Shown here: positions 23,453 through 36,403 of the stretch, in pieces
How positions within the stretch are numbered: the first letter of the stretch is position 1
Layout: every line of letters starts with the position of its first letter
DNA from: Tubiluchus corallicola
Taxonomy: Eukaryota > Priapulida > Priapulimorpha > Priapulimorphida > Tubiluchidae
Assembly: GCA_030141605.1 (NCBI GenBank)
Contig: JAQGDQ010000245.1
Span: 272,098-336,097, forward strand
Length of the DNA: 64,000 bases
Reading direction: 5' to 3'
Position numbers and translations under genes: made by a program
The notes under the pieces: model-generated
Seen by the model: only the letters and a program-made list of their open reading frames with translations
What the model was told of the DNA's origin: nothing
Databases searched by the model: none

Positions 23453-23509
23453 TTGCAGTGTGGCCACCTATTTTGTTCACTTTTTATATTAATAAAGTAA
23501 ACAAGGAAG

Positions 23510-25199
23510 AGTGGAGAGGTCCATAAGCTATTTATGCTTAACCCCTATCCTTCGACGGTAACCGGTAACTTAAGTGAGTTCGTGAGGTACACTTTAAATT
23601 CCAGTTTTGACATTGTACACGAATTTTGATAAAAGACTAATGCTGATTGAGAATCGCAGTATACTAACTAGTAGATTACTTCAGCTGTGCTAATAATCGC
23701 ATAATTCATAAGCTTGTGATAATAATAACATTACGACTCTAGATCATTTTGAGAGTCCGGGCGCACCGATAGAAACTTTTAAGAAATGTATTTCAAACTT
23801 GTTTTATTGCCAACGTCTATAATAATGTAACTAAATAATGACATTAATTTTCAATGTGTTTATGATAGTATTATTACAATATGCAACAATTAGCAATTAT
23901 TAATGCAAAAATGTTAACTAAATTCCGTTGCAGACCTGACGTACAACAACTATTAAAAACTGTACAGTGACTGCTCCACTTATAATATCATGCATGTGTA
24001 CGTGATCCGCTTAATGGAATTGAAATTTATTATTCTCCATCAGATTACAAAATATACAATAACAACTTAACCAGATCCAGTCTAAAGTACTATGTGAATA
24101 CACAGTGATGAGTGATGTTACTTAATGACTGTACCGCTCACACACTACACCGTCACCACAGTCTTAAATGCATCATAATTATGTAAAATATCTATGATTT
24201 ATTTAATGTTGGTTACTTAGATCTGTGTAATCCCCATTTCCTAACACTAATAGAACGCAATTGTTATGCTAAGGAGAATGCATGAACAAATCTATGCAGT
24301 ATAGCAGAAATAAGGCGAGGGAAAGCTAACGCATATTTACTAAACAAAATGAATTAACTATCTGTTTTCTTTGCATGGTAATTGCTAGCCAGGATGTAAA
24401 AACAAACAGCAAAATTTTGACAAAATTACTACAGGTATTTTTTATAGGTTATTTTTTATAAAAATACATTTTATATTAACAAAAAATTTTTATTACCAAA
24501 AGTATTATTCAAAACAGTCCAGATTATGTCAGTAATATGATCGGATTCCAGACAATTAGCAACACAGACTTTTAAGCAATATTAGCTACATAACATTACT
24601 CAATTTGCAAAAATAATATTATGGGAGTTTAAACCTGATGCATACAAATTGACAATAGCTATACAAATTGACTAAATTGCTATAGCTATACAGTATAGGT
24701 GCAAGATGCTAACAGGTAGTTTCACACTAAAAAAACATGGTAATCACGTCAAGAAACTTTAACATAACATGAATGAAGGGAATTAGAAAAATGACAAGGA
24801 AACAAAAACTACACATAACTTCTTGATGTAAATACTAAAAACTCATCTTGAGGAAGTACCACATCCAGTTAGCAAACTTTGGCTTAAATGATCAGACGAT
24901 CTGCACTTCATTAAGGAATGCAAAATGGCACAGAAAAGCATCAAAGACTAACATTCCACAGAGAGCAAAACAAATGACTTCTAAAACACAAGACATAAGA
25001 TGGACCGAGATATTTTTTCACATGAGAGTAGGTAAGAAGTCAAGCTACAAAAGAACAGACAAGAAGTCAAGCTACAAAAGAACATGTTAAAGCTGAATTC
25101 ATTTCAAATAAAGCACCTAGTGTATTTATATTGTATGAAGGTAAATCAAATTGTATGTAAGCAAAACTGCAATTATAATATTAAATCTTTCAAAATTAC
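23510..25199. other. Intergenic region without recognised genes
   Basis: AT-rich. The direct repeat AAGAAGTCAAGCTACAAAAGA (two tandem copies of about 21 bases) lies at about 25034-25080 in a lysine/serine-rich chance frame. Nothing else stands out. Confidence 0.5.
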
Positions 25200-25203
25200 A
25201 TTA

Positions 25204-25868
25204 GTGTGCTTGCATACCAAAACCATCCATGAGTCGGCATAGTTAAAACTGCGTTATGATGTTTCAAAGTAGAATGATCGAAAAATTTGGTCAAATGTCG
25301 ATTTTTCGTGTTTTGTAAAAACCAACGCTAAATATATTAGACTTTTATATTCTAGCATCAAATCATCACAGAAATGTTTGAAAAACACTAAAAATTTAAT
25401 TTTATAACTCTTTACTCACTTTTCTGTCTATAAACTAGTAATGCAATTGTAAAAAACTCCTATTTTCAAATTCCGATTGTGGCTCATGGAGGTTGTCATT
25501 TTGCTTCGGATTTTTTCTGTTGCTAAACCCAGATCTTCGTCAGGAAGAGCCATCTACTGGATTGAAACGTAACTTTAAAGTGCTTTTGCGAAGTCTGTAG
25601 CAACCAAAGTTTGCACGGTTGCTAAGTGTTTTCTAGAGACGCGACAAAAAAAAAACAATGGCTGACTTCAACAGCGATTTTCTCAAGACTACGTTTTTCA
25701 GTGCATAGCCTGCATTTGAACTTCAATGTGGATTATCTCAGCTTAGAAATAACATAGAGCGATGAACTTGGTATCAAAATGATCCTTGTGAAATGGAGGT
25801 TCAAGATATGTGAATAACTAGAAAAACTTAATTGCCGACTTATGGACGATTTTGCTATGCAAGCACAC
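25204..25868. mobile_element. Non-autonomous TIR DNA transposon with ATTA duplication
   Basis: The left end GTGTGCTTGCATACCAAAAC and the right end, read on the minus strand, GTGTGCTTGCATAGCAAAAT are terminal inverted repeats. They continue over about 40 bases through TCCAT(G/A)AGTCGGCA. Both ends are flanked by ATTA (25200-25203 and 25869-25872). Length is 665 bases with no transposase frame. The four-base duplication does not settle the superfamily. Confidence 0.85.
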
Positions 25869-26053
25869 ATTAAGATGAGCATTATGCAATTAGCTATTTT
25901 TGTATTTTGAGCTATTTACCATAAAAATATTAGCCACAAAAAGAACTATTAAGAAATGTAACAAAATATCTGTACAAAATCATGATTGAAACAAAAACTA
26001 TGCATTCTCTTACAGATATATAAAATTGTGCAAAAAAACAATATAATTATGTG

Positions 26054-29000
26054 TCAAGTATGTCTAGCAATTTCAAGTATGCTGCGAACTGTTTTCTCAT
26101 CAGCATATGAATGGAGGTAATCTGGTACAGATACAGAACCACTTAATTTTGTTCGGTGATTGCGAAACGTCATCGCAGAATCATGAGTTTTGCGGGCGGA
26201 ACAGTGGAATTCCCGAGCACTACTTCCTTCCAAGATTCGTTCAATGTTACGATCTGTGACTCCACCAGCTAAAAACAAAATTAACTTTCAAAAATTGCTG
26301 CTGAATTAACTTAAAGCTAATATTCCGTTTGTGTAATAACTAGCATCTTGCTGGTACAATAACTATGGAAATACTTTTATAAATAAAATTTTCAGTCAAA
26401 TATTTTATCGAATCGACTGTGATAAATATTAGTAGTGATGTCCATTATTCTTGTGCATTAGCGCTTTGCACTCAGCACTTGCACCGTGGAGATACCTGTA
26501 CCAGAAGACGCAATCTGTTTTGTAAATCCACTATAAATAAATAAAGTTTAAACTATAAAAAAGGCATTTTGCATATAACAGTTTTTTGAAACTCAATTAC
26601 CTTTGTTTCACTATACTCTCTGGAGCAAGTTTTGAACTTTTAACTATGTAGGTAGACTTTAAACTTCACCTGGAACAATAATGATCCTATCTTCAGCAAG
26701 AGCAACAAGTTCACATATAACAGGTAAACCATCAAGAGCAGAAATGTCCTGACCGCTGGTCAGCACTCGTTCAAATCCCAGCCGTATCAGAGTACTCAAG
26801 GAAGATTTATAGTCTGCTGTCATATCAAAAGCTGAAAAACCAATGAAGCAAAGTTTGAAACTAGTGTAGTGTATCAAAGCACAAGCATGATAGGCAAACA
26901 TTATAAAAAGAAGTGTGTACTTAGCCTAAGAAGAGCAAGCCATAACTCTGTATGCATTGCACAAAATATCTTACAAATTACAAGTATACTTGAGCAGTAT
27001 TAGTGGACTTTTACTGACCCCTACATTGATTTAAATTGTTTCTTCCAAATATGCTTTAGAACTTCTTTTTGTCATTTATTTGCTGAAACAGAAGCAACTT
27101 GAGACAAATTTATAACTTAATTTCTTTTTAAGATGTAATCAGATATGCTTACTTATAAAAAGCCCTTGTTAATTTGCCCTAATCAGGGCAAATGCACATC
27201 AATTACTAACCAATGTTTAAATAAATTCAATTCAATTCAAATTTTTATTTTGGTATTTAAGACCATATAAAATACAAATGCCAAACAGTTAATAAAATAC
27301 AATACAATACACTGCAATAAAAACACAAAATTATATACACAGGATTAGTAAATGCAAAAGCTAAAATAAATTTCAAGAAACTAATGATGTAATAATTCAT
27401 TCCATTTGAAAAGAAACCAAGAGTTGACAAAGATACATATGTGTTAGTAAAAGCAGTTATAATGTCATTGCCAGGGTGTTGTAATAACATCTTGTGAATG
27501 ATATAACATGATTTTCTGCGAAAGTGAATAAAGATCCACCAGTGTCAGTTTCATAATAATTATGTCAGCTTAAAAAACTTCCAGAAGCAGACTTCAAGGA
27601 ATTTAATATACCTACCTTTCCATGTTTAAAAATGAAGATTTGTTTAAATTCACGAAAGCAGTTAAGTAACAGTTAAAATAATTCTGCATTGCTAAATATG
27701 GACACTATTTGCATATACTACTTATTCACTTTAAAGAATGTACAAGCTTTCCAATGCATTTTTGAGCTAAGAAAACAAAAAATTCAAAGGCTCTACATCT
27801 TTTTGCAAAATGCTTGTTAAAAGAATCGAAAGCACAGTACAGCTTATTGGTAAAAGTGAAGCAAAAGTTGAAACACGAATAATTTGAAGTAGCTTTTTAA
27901 GTTACCTCGATGAAATGTCACTGGTAAAGGCCGTGCAAGACCTATAATAACAGAAAACAAAAGCCCATAAGTTGATGGGAACTACAAAGGTAAATCCAAA
28001 ACATTACAATTAGAGTAGTCCAATGTACTACAATAACAGAATACGGTTTGTAGTTTGTACCTAAAATGATAATGATTCTCTGTCTATAAAAAGTAAAACA
28101 AAAGCATGAAGATGAAGCATGTCAAACTTAACTCAGCTGTTGAGTGTTTTAAAACCTACTCACACCTCTTTATCCTGCCTATATTAAGGCTGCAAAAATT
28201 GTTGGTGTTAAGCGACTTTGGCATAACTAATAAGTTACATTAATACATGGAATTCTATGCAAATACAGACATTTTGTTTTGCCAGAAATTTGGGCATTAA
28301 GTGAGGTTGGCATTATAAAAGGGGTATTATAACAAAGTTTGGCTAGCTATTCCTAACAGCATACATCTGCAAATTAAATGATAAAAGTAAACGAAGTAAA
28401 AAATTAAAATATTAAATTTCACAGAAGATAATTTTGCAGGTTTGTAATTTCAATTAATGAACAAGATATAACTATAACACATTATTGTTCCATTCAACTT
28501 TAATATTACCATAACTATACACATTATTGTTTCATTCAACTTTAATCTTACCAATCATGTCTTTACACCGCTGTTCATCAACCTTGCCATCCCTAAAATT
28601 TGTACACATATTTAAATCGAATGACGTGTTGTGCATTACATACAATTCAAAATTATCAGTATAAAGCAATGAAGCCTTAATTTTTTACTATTTTTCATTG
28701 AAAAGCAAGATCACGTTTAATATGTTCTGCATTTATTAGGAAAAGATTAGTTCTCGGCTTAGCAGCAAAATTTGAATGTCAGCAGAAATTCATTGAAATG
28801 TTTGTTCAGTACAGGGACAGAGTTAGAGCAGATGTTTAGTGGATAGATAAAGTGTTGTCATAATTATGGACTCATCCAACCAATTAGTAACCAGAGCAAT
28901 TAAAGCTTAACTGTCAAGGAAATCGGCCCTGAGCTAAACCACGAGCACACACGCCACCCAAACTTTGCAAAAGCTGCAAGCACAGACTGTGCTAAAATAA

Positions 29001-31798
29001 TAATAGTGAATGACGTCTAAGTACTAGCTGTTAAGTCTCTATAAACCTACCGAGAAAGAATTCCAAATACAATTCCATCAGCCCTGTTCTCTTTGCAGCA
29101 TATAATATCAGCTTTCATTACTTCAAGCTCTAAATCTGTATAGAGAAAGTCTCCAGCTCGTGGTCTGATCATAGCAAACACGGGAATTTGTACTTTCTCT
29201 TTGACTTTGCGTAGTAAGCCTATAGATATAAATTATGAACTCAGCACATACAAAGTTGCATGCAAGTGACAAATTATAAAGCAAAGATAGGCCAGATAGA
29301 TACCATAAAATACACAGTCTCATAGTAAAATGTTGTTCAAAATCCACTTAAATAACAATATCAAGCTGTTTTGGTAATTTGGCAATAGCATTGGCAACTA
29401 ATGACTATTTCACTATCATGGTGAAACTCAATCTTACTGGTACATCTGAAAGTTTGCATCAGTAATTTTGCCTATTTACATAGTAACAGTTAAATATCAG
29501 TTAATAGGAAGGATACCTGTTAATAGCATTAGTGCTATTGATTTTGGCAGTAAATTTATAGCCATTTTAGTTTTAATTAGGCTCAATTGTTTTAGCAAGG
29601 TTTTAGTTCGAGAAAGACATCAAAGTATTTGATATGGTTGGGACACAAATTTCTGAATTCAACATAGTTGAACATAAATTTGTTCAGCAGTAAACTGTAT
29701 TATGTAGATATGCCATGTATTACCTTACAGCCATGTCTCCTTCAGTCAGTCAAGCAGTCCAATGACCAACTAACTAGCATGAACATCTGGCAACAATGTC
29801 TCACTCTCTAATAATTGCAATATTTGTCCACATATTCAACTTAACTGCTATTTATTAGTAAACCTGGTATTGCTTATTACTTATTAGATTTCACCAGCTA
29901 CCCTTCTTTAGGCAGCAGGTATTGAATTGATCATAATCAGGAATGGTGCACAAATAAGAATAAGCAGTTCTGCAAAATTAAGTGTTTCATAATTTTATGC
30001 ACAAAAATTTATCCAAAAAAAACAACAGTCACAATCCAACAAACCTCATGTACCACATTTAGTCTTGTTTTTTGATAAAATTCTTAAACTAGGTCTAGCG
30101 ATGCTTACCTACACTTGGTGTAAGACCGCCTTCCATCAAGCTGGAACAAAGTTCCAATCTGGTAGCACCTGAAAAATTTCATTGATTAATCAAGAATTAC
30201 TAATAGTGCATTCCATCATCTTAATGAAGGAAACAATAAAAGGTAAAAAGTGATTAAACACACCTATACCTGTTAAATTTTTGAAACCAATCTTGACCGA
30301 AATGAAACAAATATAAAAGAAAAAGACAAGATTGAGCATAGATTCAAATTAGGGATCAGCAAATTTAATGTAAAACAGAGTTCTGACACAGAAAATATGT
30401 AAGCATGTAAGCAGATAGCAACATTCCTTATATATATATATTGAGACAAATTGAGACAGGACAATGAAACAAGGCACGTTATAACATAACGGGCACAATG
30501 AAGTTGGAATGCTACTGGAAATCAAACTTGTCAAAAGTGCTAGCAGTTCAATCCTTTCTACAAAGAGCTACATGGCATGCTATATTTAGTATATTAGAAA
30601 AAATATTTGAAAATAGCATTAATTGTCTGCAATATTAATCATCATTTTGTAAATAATTTGTATACGGCTACAGTGAATTTTTGCCAGCTAAGTGTTTCAA
30701 CAAATTTCAGTTCACTACAAAAGCAAAACATTCAACCTTGTTAATATAATTTTCCAGATTTTGATGAGAGAATGACGATTAGAGTCCAACAACAATAATA
30801 AAGTTAAAATTTTGCAATGAAGATAACAGAATTATAGCAAATACTAGTTTAATTTAAATACAAAAAGTTCTCAGAAGCCTAAACCAGTCATTTATTTAGC
30901 CTATATGAACTTTCTTAATTTCAGAATTTGAAGCAAGGCGTAAAAAGTTATTGCAACAACAAAGTGTTACTTATATGACCAATATTGTTAGCAGAATTTT
31001 TGAAAGGTATTAAAAAGCAGAATAACTGATATATTTGAAGAAAAACTAGACAAATTTCAGTGTAGAGCGAAATTTAAGCGCACCTAATCATCTTCTCACA
31101 ATATCATCATTCTTAAACTATAAGTATGCAAATTAAACAAATTAAAACTTCTCGTGTGTGGTGAAAGACTTTTTAGAAGTATATTATTCAAAACTTCGAG
31201 TTTTATATGGTATTCTTTGATATAGAAAAATGTTTTCGGGTGACAATCTTCATAAAACGGTTGGCAGGTCTGTTACTTTCAAGTTGCATTTCGTTTTGAA
31301 TGTGTTGTAATTTGGGTTCAAGTGTTTCTCACAGTAAAGAATCTGCTTTTTCTTCAAGGAAATTTCTAAACACCTCCATAATTAATATCTTCCACAACAG
31401 GCTCCCATGCACTGTCTAACTTACTTTCAATAGTATTCAGATTTTTTCAAGTCATGCATTATAGATGGGTTTGTTTCCAATAATGCATTATTCGCTTCTT
31501 CCTCTAATGATGTAAGCCTATTTTGACTAAAGTTGCTCACATTGAATGGGGCCATCTGCTCATTTCTGTGGTATGAAGCTAGAGGAATCACCACCAAATG
31601 TACATTTATGTTGTTACATCAAGTTTAACTTTATTTATTTGTATCATTTACAAGCTCTAGCCCAGTTAAAGCAGATGTAAGATAACGTTTGGTTATAATT
31701 TCCAATAACACCAAGGCAAGCAGCCGAATTAGCCTACCTCCCTTTTCAGCATTTAGTGCTGATTCGAGTGAATCGACGCAGACTTCCATATCAACCAT
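26054..31798 (-). CDS. CUTC: Copper homeostasis protein CutC homologue, complete
   Basis: TIM-barrel protein of the CutC family, linked to copper tolerance. Animal CUTC binds Cu(I) in vitro, and its catalytic role, if any, is unknown. Exons in transcript order: 31798-31738, 30168-30109, 29219-29051, 28592-28552, 27941-27906, 26831-26670, 26268-26054. Phases all match and give 247 residues (human about 273). The sequence follows the family end to end: MEVCVDSLESALNAEKGGAT, RLELCSSLMEGGLTPSVGLL, VQIPVFAMIRPRAGDFLYTD, MKADIICCKENRADGIVFGI, RPLPVTFHRAFDM, GFERVLTSGQDISALDGLP, RIIIVPAGGVTDRNIERILE and AREFHCSARKT. Two exons are very small (41 and 36 bases). The first Met sits at the family's usual start, so no N-terminal extension is needed. 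Introns hold a possible LINE tail at 27220-27500. Confidence 0.97.
27220..27500 (-). repeat. Possible LINE 3' end in CutC intron
   Basis: Read on the minus strand, a 77-codon hydrophobic chance frame is followed by CAAAATAAAAATTTGAATTG and a (GAATT)n tail. AATAAA plus a short pentamer tail is typical of non-LTR retroposon ends. No RT motif is visible. Confidence 0.4.
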
Positions 31799-33949
31799 TT
31801 TGTTTCGTATTTGGCGAATCGAACAATTTATCTACAAACAATATTGAATTGCTAAAAAGTAATTACGGAACCGTTATTAAAGATTTTAGGAAACACCTGA
31901 CGCCGCGTGAGGTAGCGTATTAGATAAGAAATAGCAGAAATCTTTCAATAAAGCACCGTGTTTTGTAAATGTGGGAAGCTTTGGCGACCGTGACGTGACC
32001 CTACTGGACACAGAACATTTTCAAGTTGTATTTCAAATTCTATGAAATGTTAGCAAAGCCACATGTGTGAGGAACTCAACGAACTCATGCATTAGTACTT
32101 CTTAAGATAGCAACAGAAGCAGACTCAGGTGATGTGGTCCATTATGTGGATTTGCTAGCAAAATGGAAAATCTGTGCTGTCTTTTTAAGCAAAATTGGAC
32201 TGGACTTGCTACAAGTTCGCTCGTAAAATATTTTACGACATTCAGATGATTTAAAACAATATTGATCCGAAGATTATTGTTATTGCCAGTGAACAGATTT
32301 TGGCACATAATAAAACAAGCATCCAATAGTCAACGACAAGACCTGTCACTAATGTTGTGACAGGATTATGATCTTGCCAACGATTTACAATAATCTCCTA
32401 ACATGGGATAATTACTGGACCACTGACAAAGGTTTTTTAGTTATGTTCGAATTCGTATACATGTATACCATGGCCAGAGCAGTATGGCAGACAGCTGTCT
32501 CTCTTGTCCAGCACATATTAGGATATTATCTTTATTTGGTGCTGATTAAATAAGTGATTTGATTTTACAGTTATCTAAAATTTTGCAGAGGTTAATCACA
32601 ATTCAGCACGTATCAGTGTATTGTCTGAATCTTAATGATCCTTGCTCAGCAGGAACACCAACGCAGCATTTTCCCGTCATTGTGACGAACATGCAGTGTT
32701 CAATTTTGGTCATGTGTCATATCCATGGTGCATATCATCTGGATATCACATTGGCAGCTATAAAGTCTTTAATCGAGATCATGTACGGTCATGGATAGAT
32801 GTGCGGTCATTCATTTTCATCAAACATTATAATATAAATCAACTCCTGTGTAATATGAAGTTAAAACCAATAAAATCATTGACAAAAATTTGTAAAATGA
32901 TAAAAATAATGATAACGATAAATGATATAAGTTTTTTGCACAATCGCTTGCATTTTTATTCCTTGCCGGGTTCTTTTATCAGAATTAATTAATTACTCCT
33001 TTTTGACTTCTTTTTACCTGTAGAATTGGTTTCTGGCGAACTTTGTCCTAAGTGACTAAGTCGCATGCTGGACATAGTGTAGTCATCGGTTGTTCAGTGC
33101 TTTAGCGATTGGGTTACTTATTGTGTAAACACTGTTGTTTCTGTAGTCATCATGTTGCCGTGTAAACGCCGCCCAGTTAGTTTGGTGCCGTAAACGCAAC
33201 TGTTAGCAAGCTGTTGCTGTGTGTCTTATAAGCACTTACTTCGTTAGCTTTTCTGGTTATTTACACGCCCAATTGAAGACCACGCCGCTCATCATGTCTG
33301 ATCCTGATTTTCGTACTCCTGAAGGGATATCCTTGGTTCATTCTGAGTCTCCTAGAGCCTCAGTTCACAAATGACTGAAGTTCAAAAGACTGCGAAGTCA
33401 TGGTTGTTGCAATTCGCGAAGTATAAAAACTTTAATGCTATTAACTATATAAAAAAGAAAAACCTGATTGTAGCTCTTGCCGTGATTGACCATTGGGTAT
33501 TTGAGACGTTAATTAATTCATTATTTTGTCCAAATTTTATTTGGCAGCATAAACCATTAAAAAGAAACATATTTATAACATCAAGCACAATATACAGGCA
33601 ATGACGTTGTTTTGCAGGCAAGACAAGACACCTGCGTAATCTCTGCGTAAATCTGCGTAAAAATGAATGTCTAAATTCAAGCTAAATGATTGTTCCTCAA
33701 ATGTCTGCTGTATCTAACCGAATAAAAAAATATCGCGTAGAAAAAAATCACTTTATCTTAACATACATTTGTTTTCACTTAATTTTCTTTGGATGGACAT
33801 TATTGGCTCGCTGGTAAAAATTAAGCGCAACCTGCTCTTTACAGTATTTTTGTTTTTGCCACATTTTAACAAATTTGCCCATACATGACAATCGTTCACC
33901 TGTTCAATATAATACTTTTCACATGCATGTGGATGATGTGATGATGCTT
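31799..33949. other. Intergenic region 5' of CutC
   Basis: No confident gene. A slightly GC-richer stretch at 33140-33370 contains a 26-codon frame at 33293-33373 (+, MSDPDFRTPEGISLVHSESP) with a fair start context. Its downstream exons, if any, were not identified. Confidence 0.4.
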
Positions 33950-34231
33950 ATTACATGAAACAGTTCTGCTTTTCAAAATAAATGTAAAACAATTACGGAC
34001 TTGTTGCATTTTTTACTATATTGGATACTCCCGCAATGGTATCCTTCTAACGAGGCAGAAGCAAGAAGGCTATTAGTTCTGTATACATCATTTTTCTTTG
34101 TACCTTTATCAAGACAAAAAGCAGAGCAAACAGTAAAGTTATTGAGGATAGTAATTACTGCCGCACTAATAGGCGTAACTTCTAAAAATGGGATTATCAA
34201 ATTATTATCTCTTTTCCCAATGTATGCATGA
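33950..34231 (+). other. Unassigned protein-like open frame
   Basis: About 93 open codons after a TGA, including FLLYWILPQWYPSNEAEARR and VPLSRQKAEQTVKLLRI. The pattern W-Y-x(8-9)-L-x(5)-S-F-F-x-V-x(2)-S-R loosely recalls the LLWYNP...SFFQVFSFASR segment of condensin CAP-G. There is no convincing acceptor, and GGC|GTAACT at about 34171 is only a possible donor. A second exon-like stretch lies at 34407-34491. This could be a decayed or divergent condensin-like copy, or chance. Confidence 0.25.
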
Positions 34232-34406
34232 TTCTTCATTGATGATCTTAGATGTGTTGTTCACGGCTTTAATGCATTTGAAAATATAATATTAATATCT
34301 ATAGTGTGTATTAGCACTATACTATACACGGTGCTATTCTATAATTGCATAACACTGCATTGAAGCCACGTCGATTACTAGTGTGAGGTTTACTGGTGCT
34401 TTCAGG

Positions 34407-34491
34407 CGAAAACCGTTTTGATGCCGACGAACCAGAACAATCTGAAGTTTTTGACAATCGTCGCACTGAAATAATAAAAAAATGCTCTTAG
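34407..34491 (+). other. Possible terminal exon, unassigned
   Basis: TGCTTTCAG precedes 34407. The frame ENRFDADEPEQSEVFDNRRT runs to TAG at 34491, with an acidic, protein-like composition. A second frame is also open, to a TAA. No partner exon can be joined with certainty. Confidence 0.2.
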
Positions 34492-34740
34492 AAATTCCAG
34501 TTATTTGACGGTAACGTTCTTGGTATTACGATGTTGGCAGGTATTGTATCAAATGATGAAAGCTGGTTGTTATTCGTCGTCTATTAAACAGTTTAACAGG
34601 GTTTAAATGAAGTTTATTCATCTTAGTATACTATTACCACAAAAATAATTTCGCTTATCCTCTCGTTTCTCCGCCATGATGATTTTTTTTGTCATGCAAG
34701 CGTTCCATTTAAATTCATTTTACTGGAAAACAAAGACTTA

Positions 34741-36403
34741 CTAAAATATTGTCGGTTCTTTGTAATTCTGGTATGGTGGTATCCAGTCTACTATGACTTC
34801 TGTTCTATGGCCTGCAGTATGGGAGACGTAATATCCACCAGTGGGACAGGCGATTACTCTAGCGAGTTGGTCGTCACCGTGTGACCAATTGCCAACTCTA
34901 ACCGTAGCAGTTTCATCCCTAGCTTGAAGCATGAAACCTTCAAAATCGGCGCCAAAAAGCTTTACTAGAAGACAAAAAACACTTAATTATATCAGGATTA
35001 CTACCAATGATGCCGCAATTCTGCAACTAACTGAATTTTGAAGCCAAACTTGAAAACCCGAAACATGCTCCACGCTGTGTTCCTACTTTATTTTTCACAT
35101 TTCTTATTTTTCAAGTTTGGTTTCAAAATTTAGTTAATTGCAGATTTGTAGCATCATTAATAATAACACGATCTTAAGATTAATTAACATTATTAGTTGA
35201 ATTTCACAGGTCGAAATTAACCAAAATTAAATTATCTAATTAGCTTGAATCGCTCTAGCATGAGCGATCTTTGAAATACTGCTCGGACTAGCCAAATAGA
35301 TGGTTGAACTTTGGCTTGTGATTCCTGAGGAACAAATAGCTAAAGGGTCATGGCGTTTGCCGGATTAGCAGAATGCTTCTGGTTCAGTTCTAGTCTGTGT
35401 TCCACTTTTTCATATGTCCTGTTCCTCAAGTTTGGTTTTAAAATTAAATTAACTGTAGGTTTGTGCCATCCAAAAACATTTTATTGAACACGCATCCCCT
35501 GCCCGGTGCACTAAAAATGTCACGTATTCAGTGCAAAAAGGCGTTAAATCTTCTTGCTTAGCGATTCCCTGCCTTTACCACCATAGTCAGTCGTGGAAGC
35601 CGTTGCCCAGTTAATATAAACTAGTCCGGACTGCGAAGAATCGGTTACTTCTTTATTCTTTTGCTCAATTGCCTGGATGTATCATTTATAACGCCACTCA
35701 CCGTTGTCACTGAATACGTTTTTCGTGAAAAAATTTAGAATGCGAAGAAAACCTATTGCGACGTAACAATATAAAAATTGTTACATGATGACGAGAACGA
35801 AAACTACACTGGTATCACAGCGAAATAGGCATCTTTATAGAGTTATTTCGCAAGCGAGTAACCCAATAATAGTAAACTGTTGAATTCATAGTAAAGTAAT
35901 TTATTTTTCCATTTCATTATGTACCATCCAATTAAGTTCCATAAATTTAACTCTCTCACAAAATTATCCATTCGAGTGGTTATTTACAATTGTCTAAGAT
36001 TTTAAATGGACTAGCTTTACCTGATTTGTGAATGAACTTTCTTGTAAAGTTTTCAGGTAAAATTCATTAGCAGCATGTAAATAACAATGTTGCTAGATGT
36101 TGTGGAGTGGGTTAATGTTATGAACAAGTAAAGGCTATTTATATAAATTTGTAAATTATAGTGCTTCACATTGAGTTTTAATATCAGCATTTTACCTTTT
36201 AAATTGTCCCCAATACCACGTTCAACACTCACAGAAATTGGTGACTGTTGTGTCCTGAATGGAATCCGTACGTTGTTCCCACTTTGCCTGTGGTTCGGTG
36301 TCATATCTTTGCAAGCTGACATTGGTGCAATATTTTTGTACCCAAAAGCAAAACTTGCCATTACAAAAAATATAACTAGAGCGTTCTTATTGTAACACGC
36401 CAT
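34741..36403 (-). CDS. Small secreted Reeler-domain protein
   Basis: Two exons, 36403-36196 and 34964-34741, join in phase (AAAG|TA gives Val70) and encode 143 residues. Residues 1-21 are a signal peptide (NALVIFFVMASFAFG as hydrophobic core), so the product is secreted. The remainder is one Reeler domain: SACKDMTPNHRQSG (Cys31), SPISVSVERGIGDNLKV, DFEGFMLQARDETATVRVG (the F-x-G-F-x-L-Q-A-R hallmark, about 77-85), IACPTGGYYVSHTAGHRTEV and VDWIPPY. Two mature cysteines could form the disulfide usual in this fold. Reeler domains occur in reelin, in ferric-chelate-reductase-like/DOMON membrane proteins and alone in insect haemolymph defence proteins; no membrane or DOMON part follows here. An immune or adhesion role is only an analogy. 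A longer upstream ATG at 36526 would bury the signal peptide and is not preferred. Confidence 0.85.
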
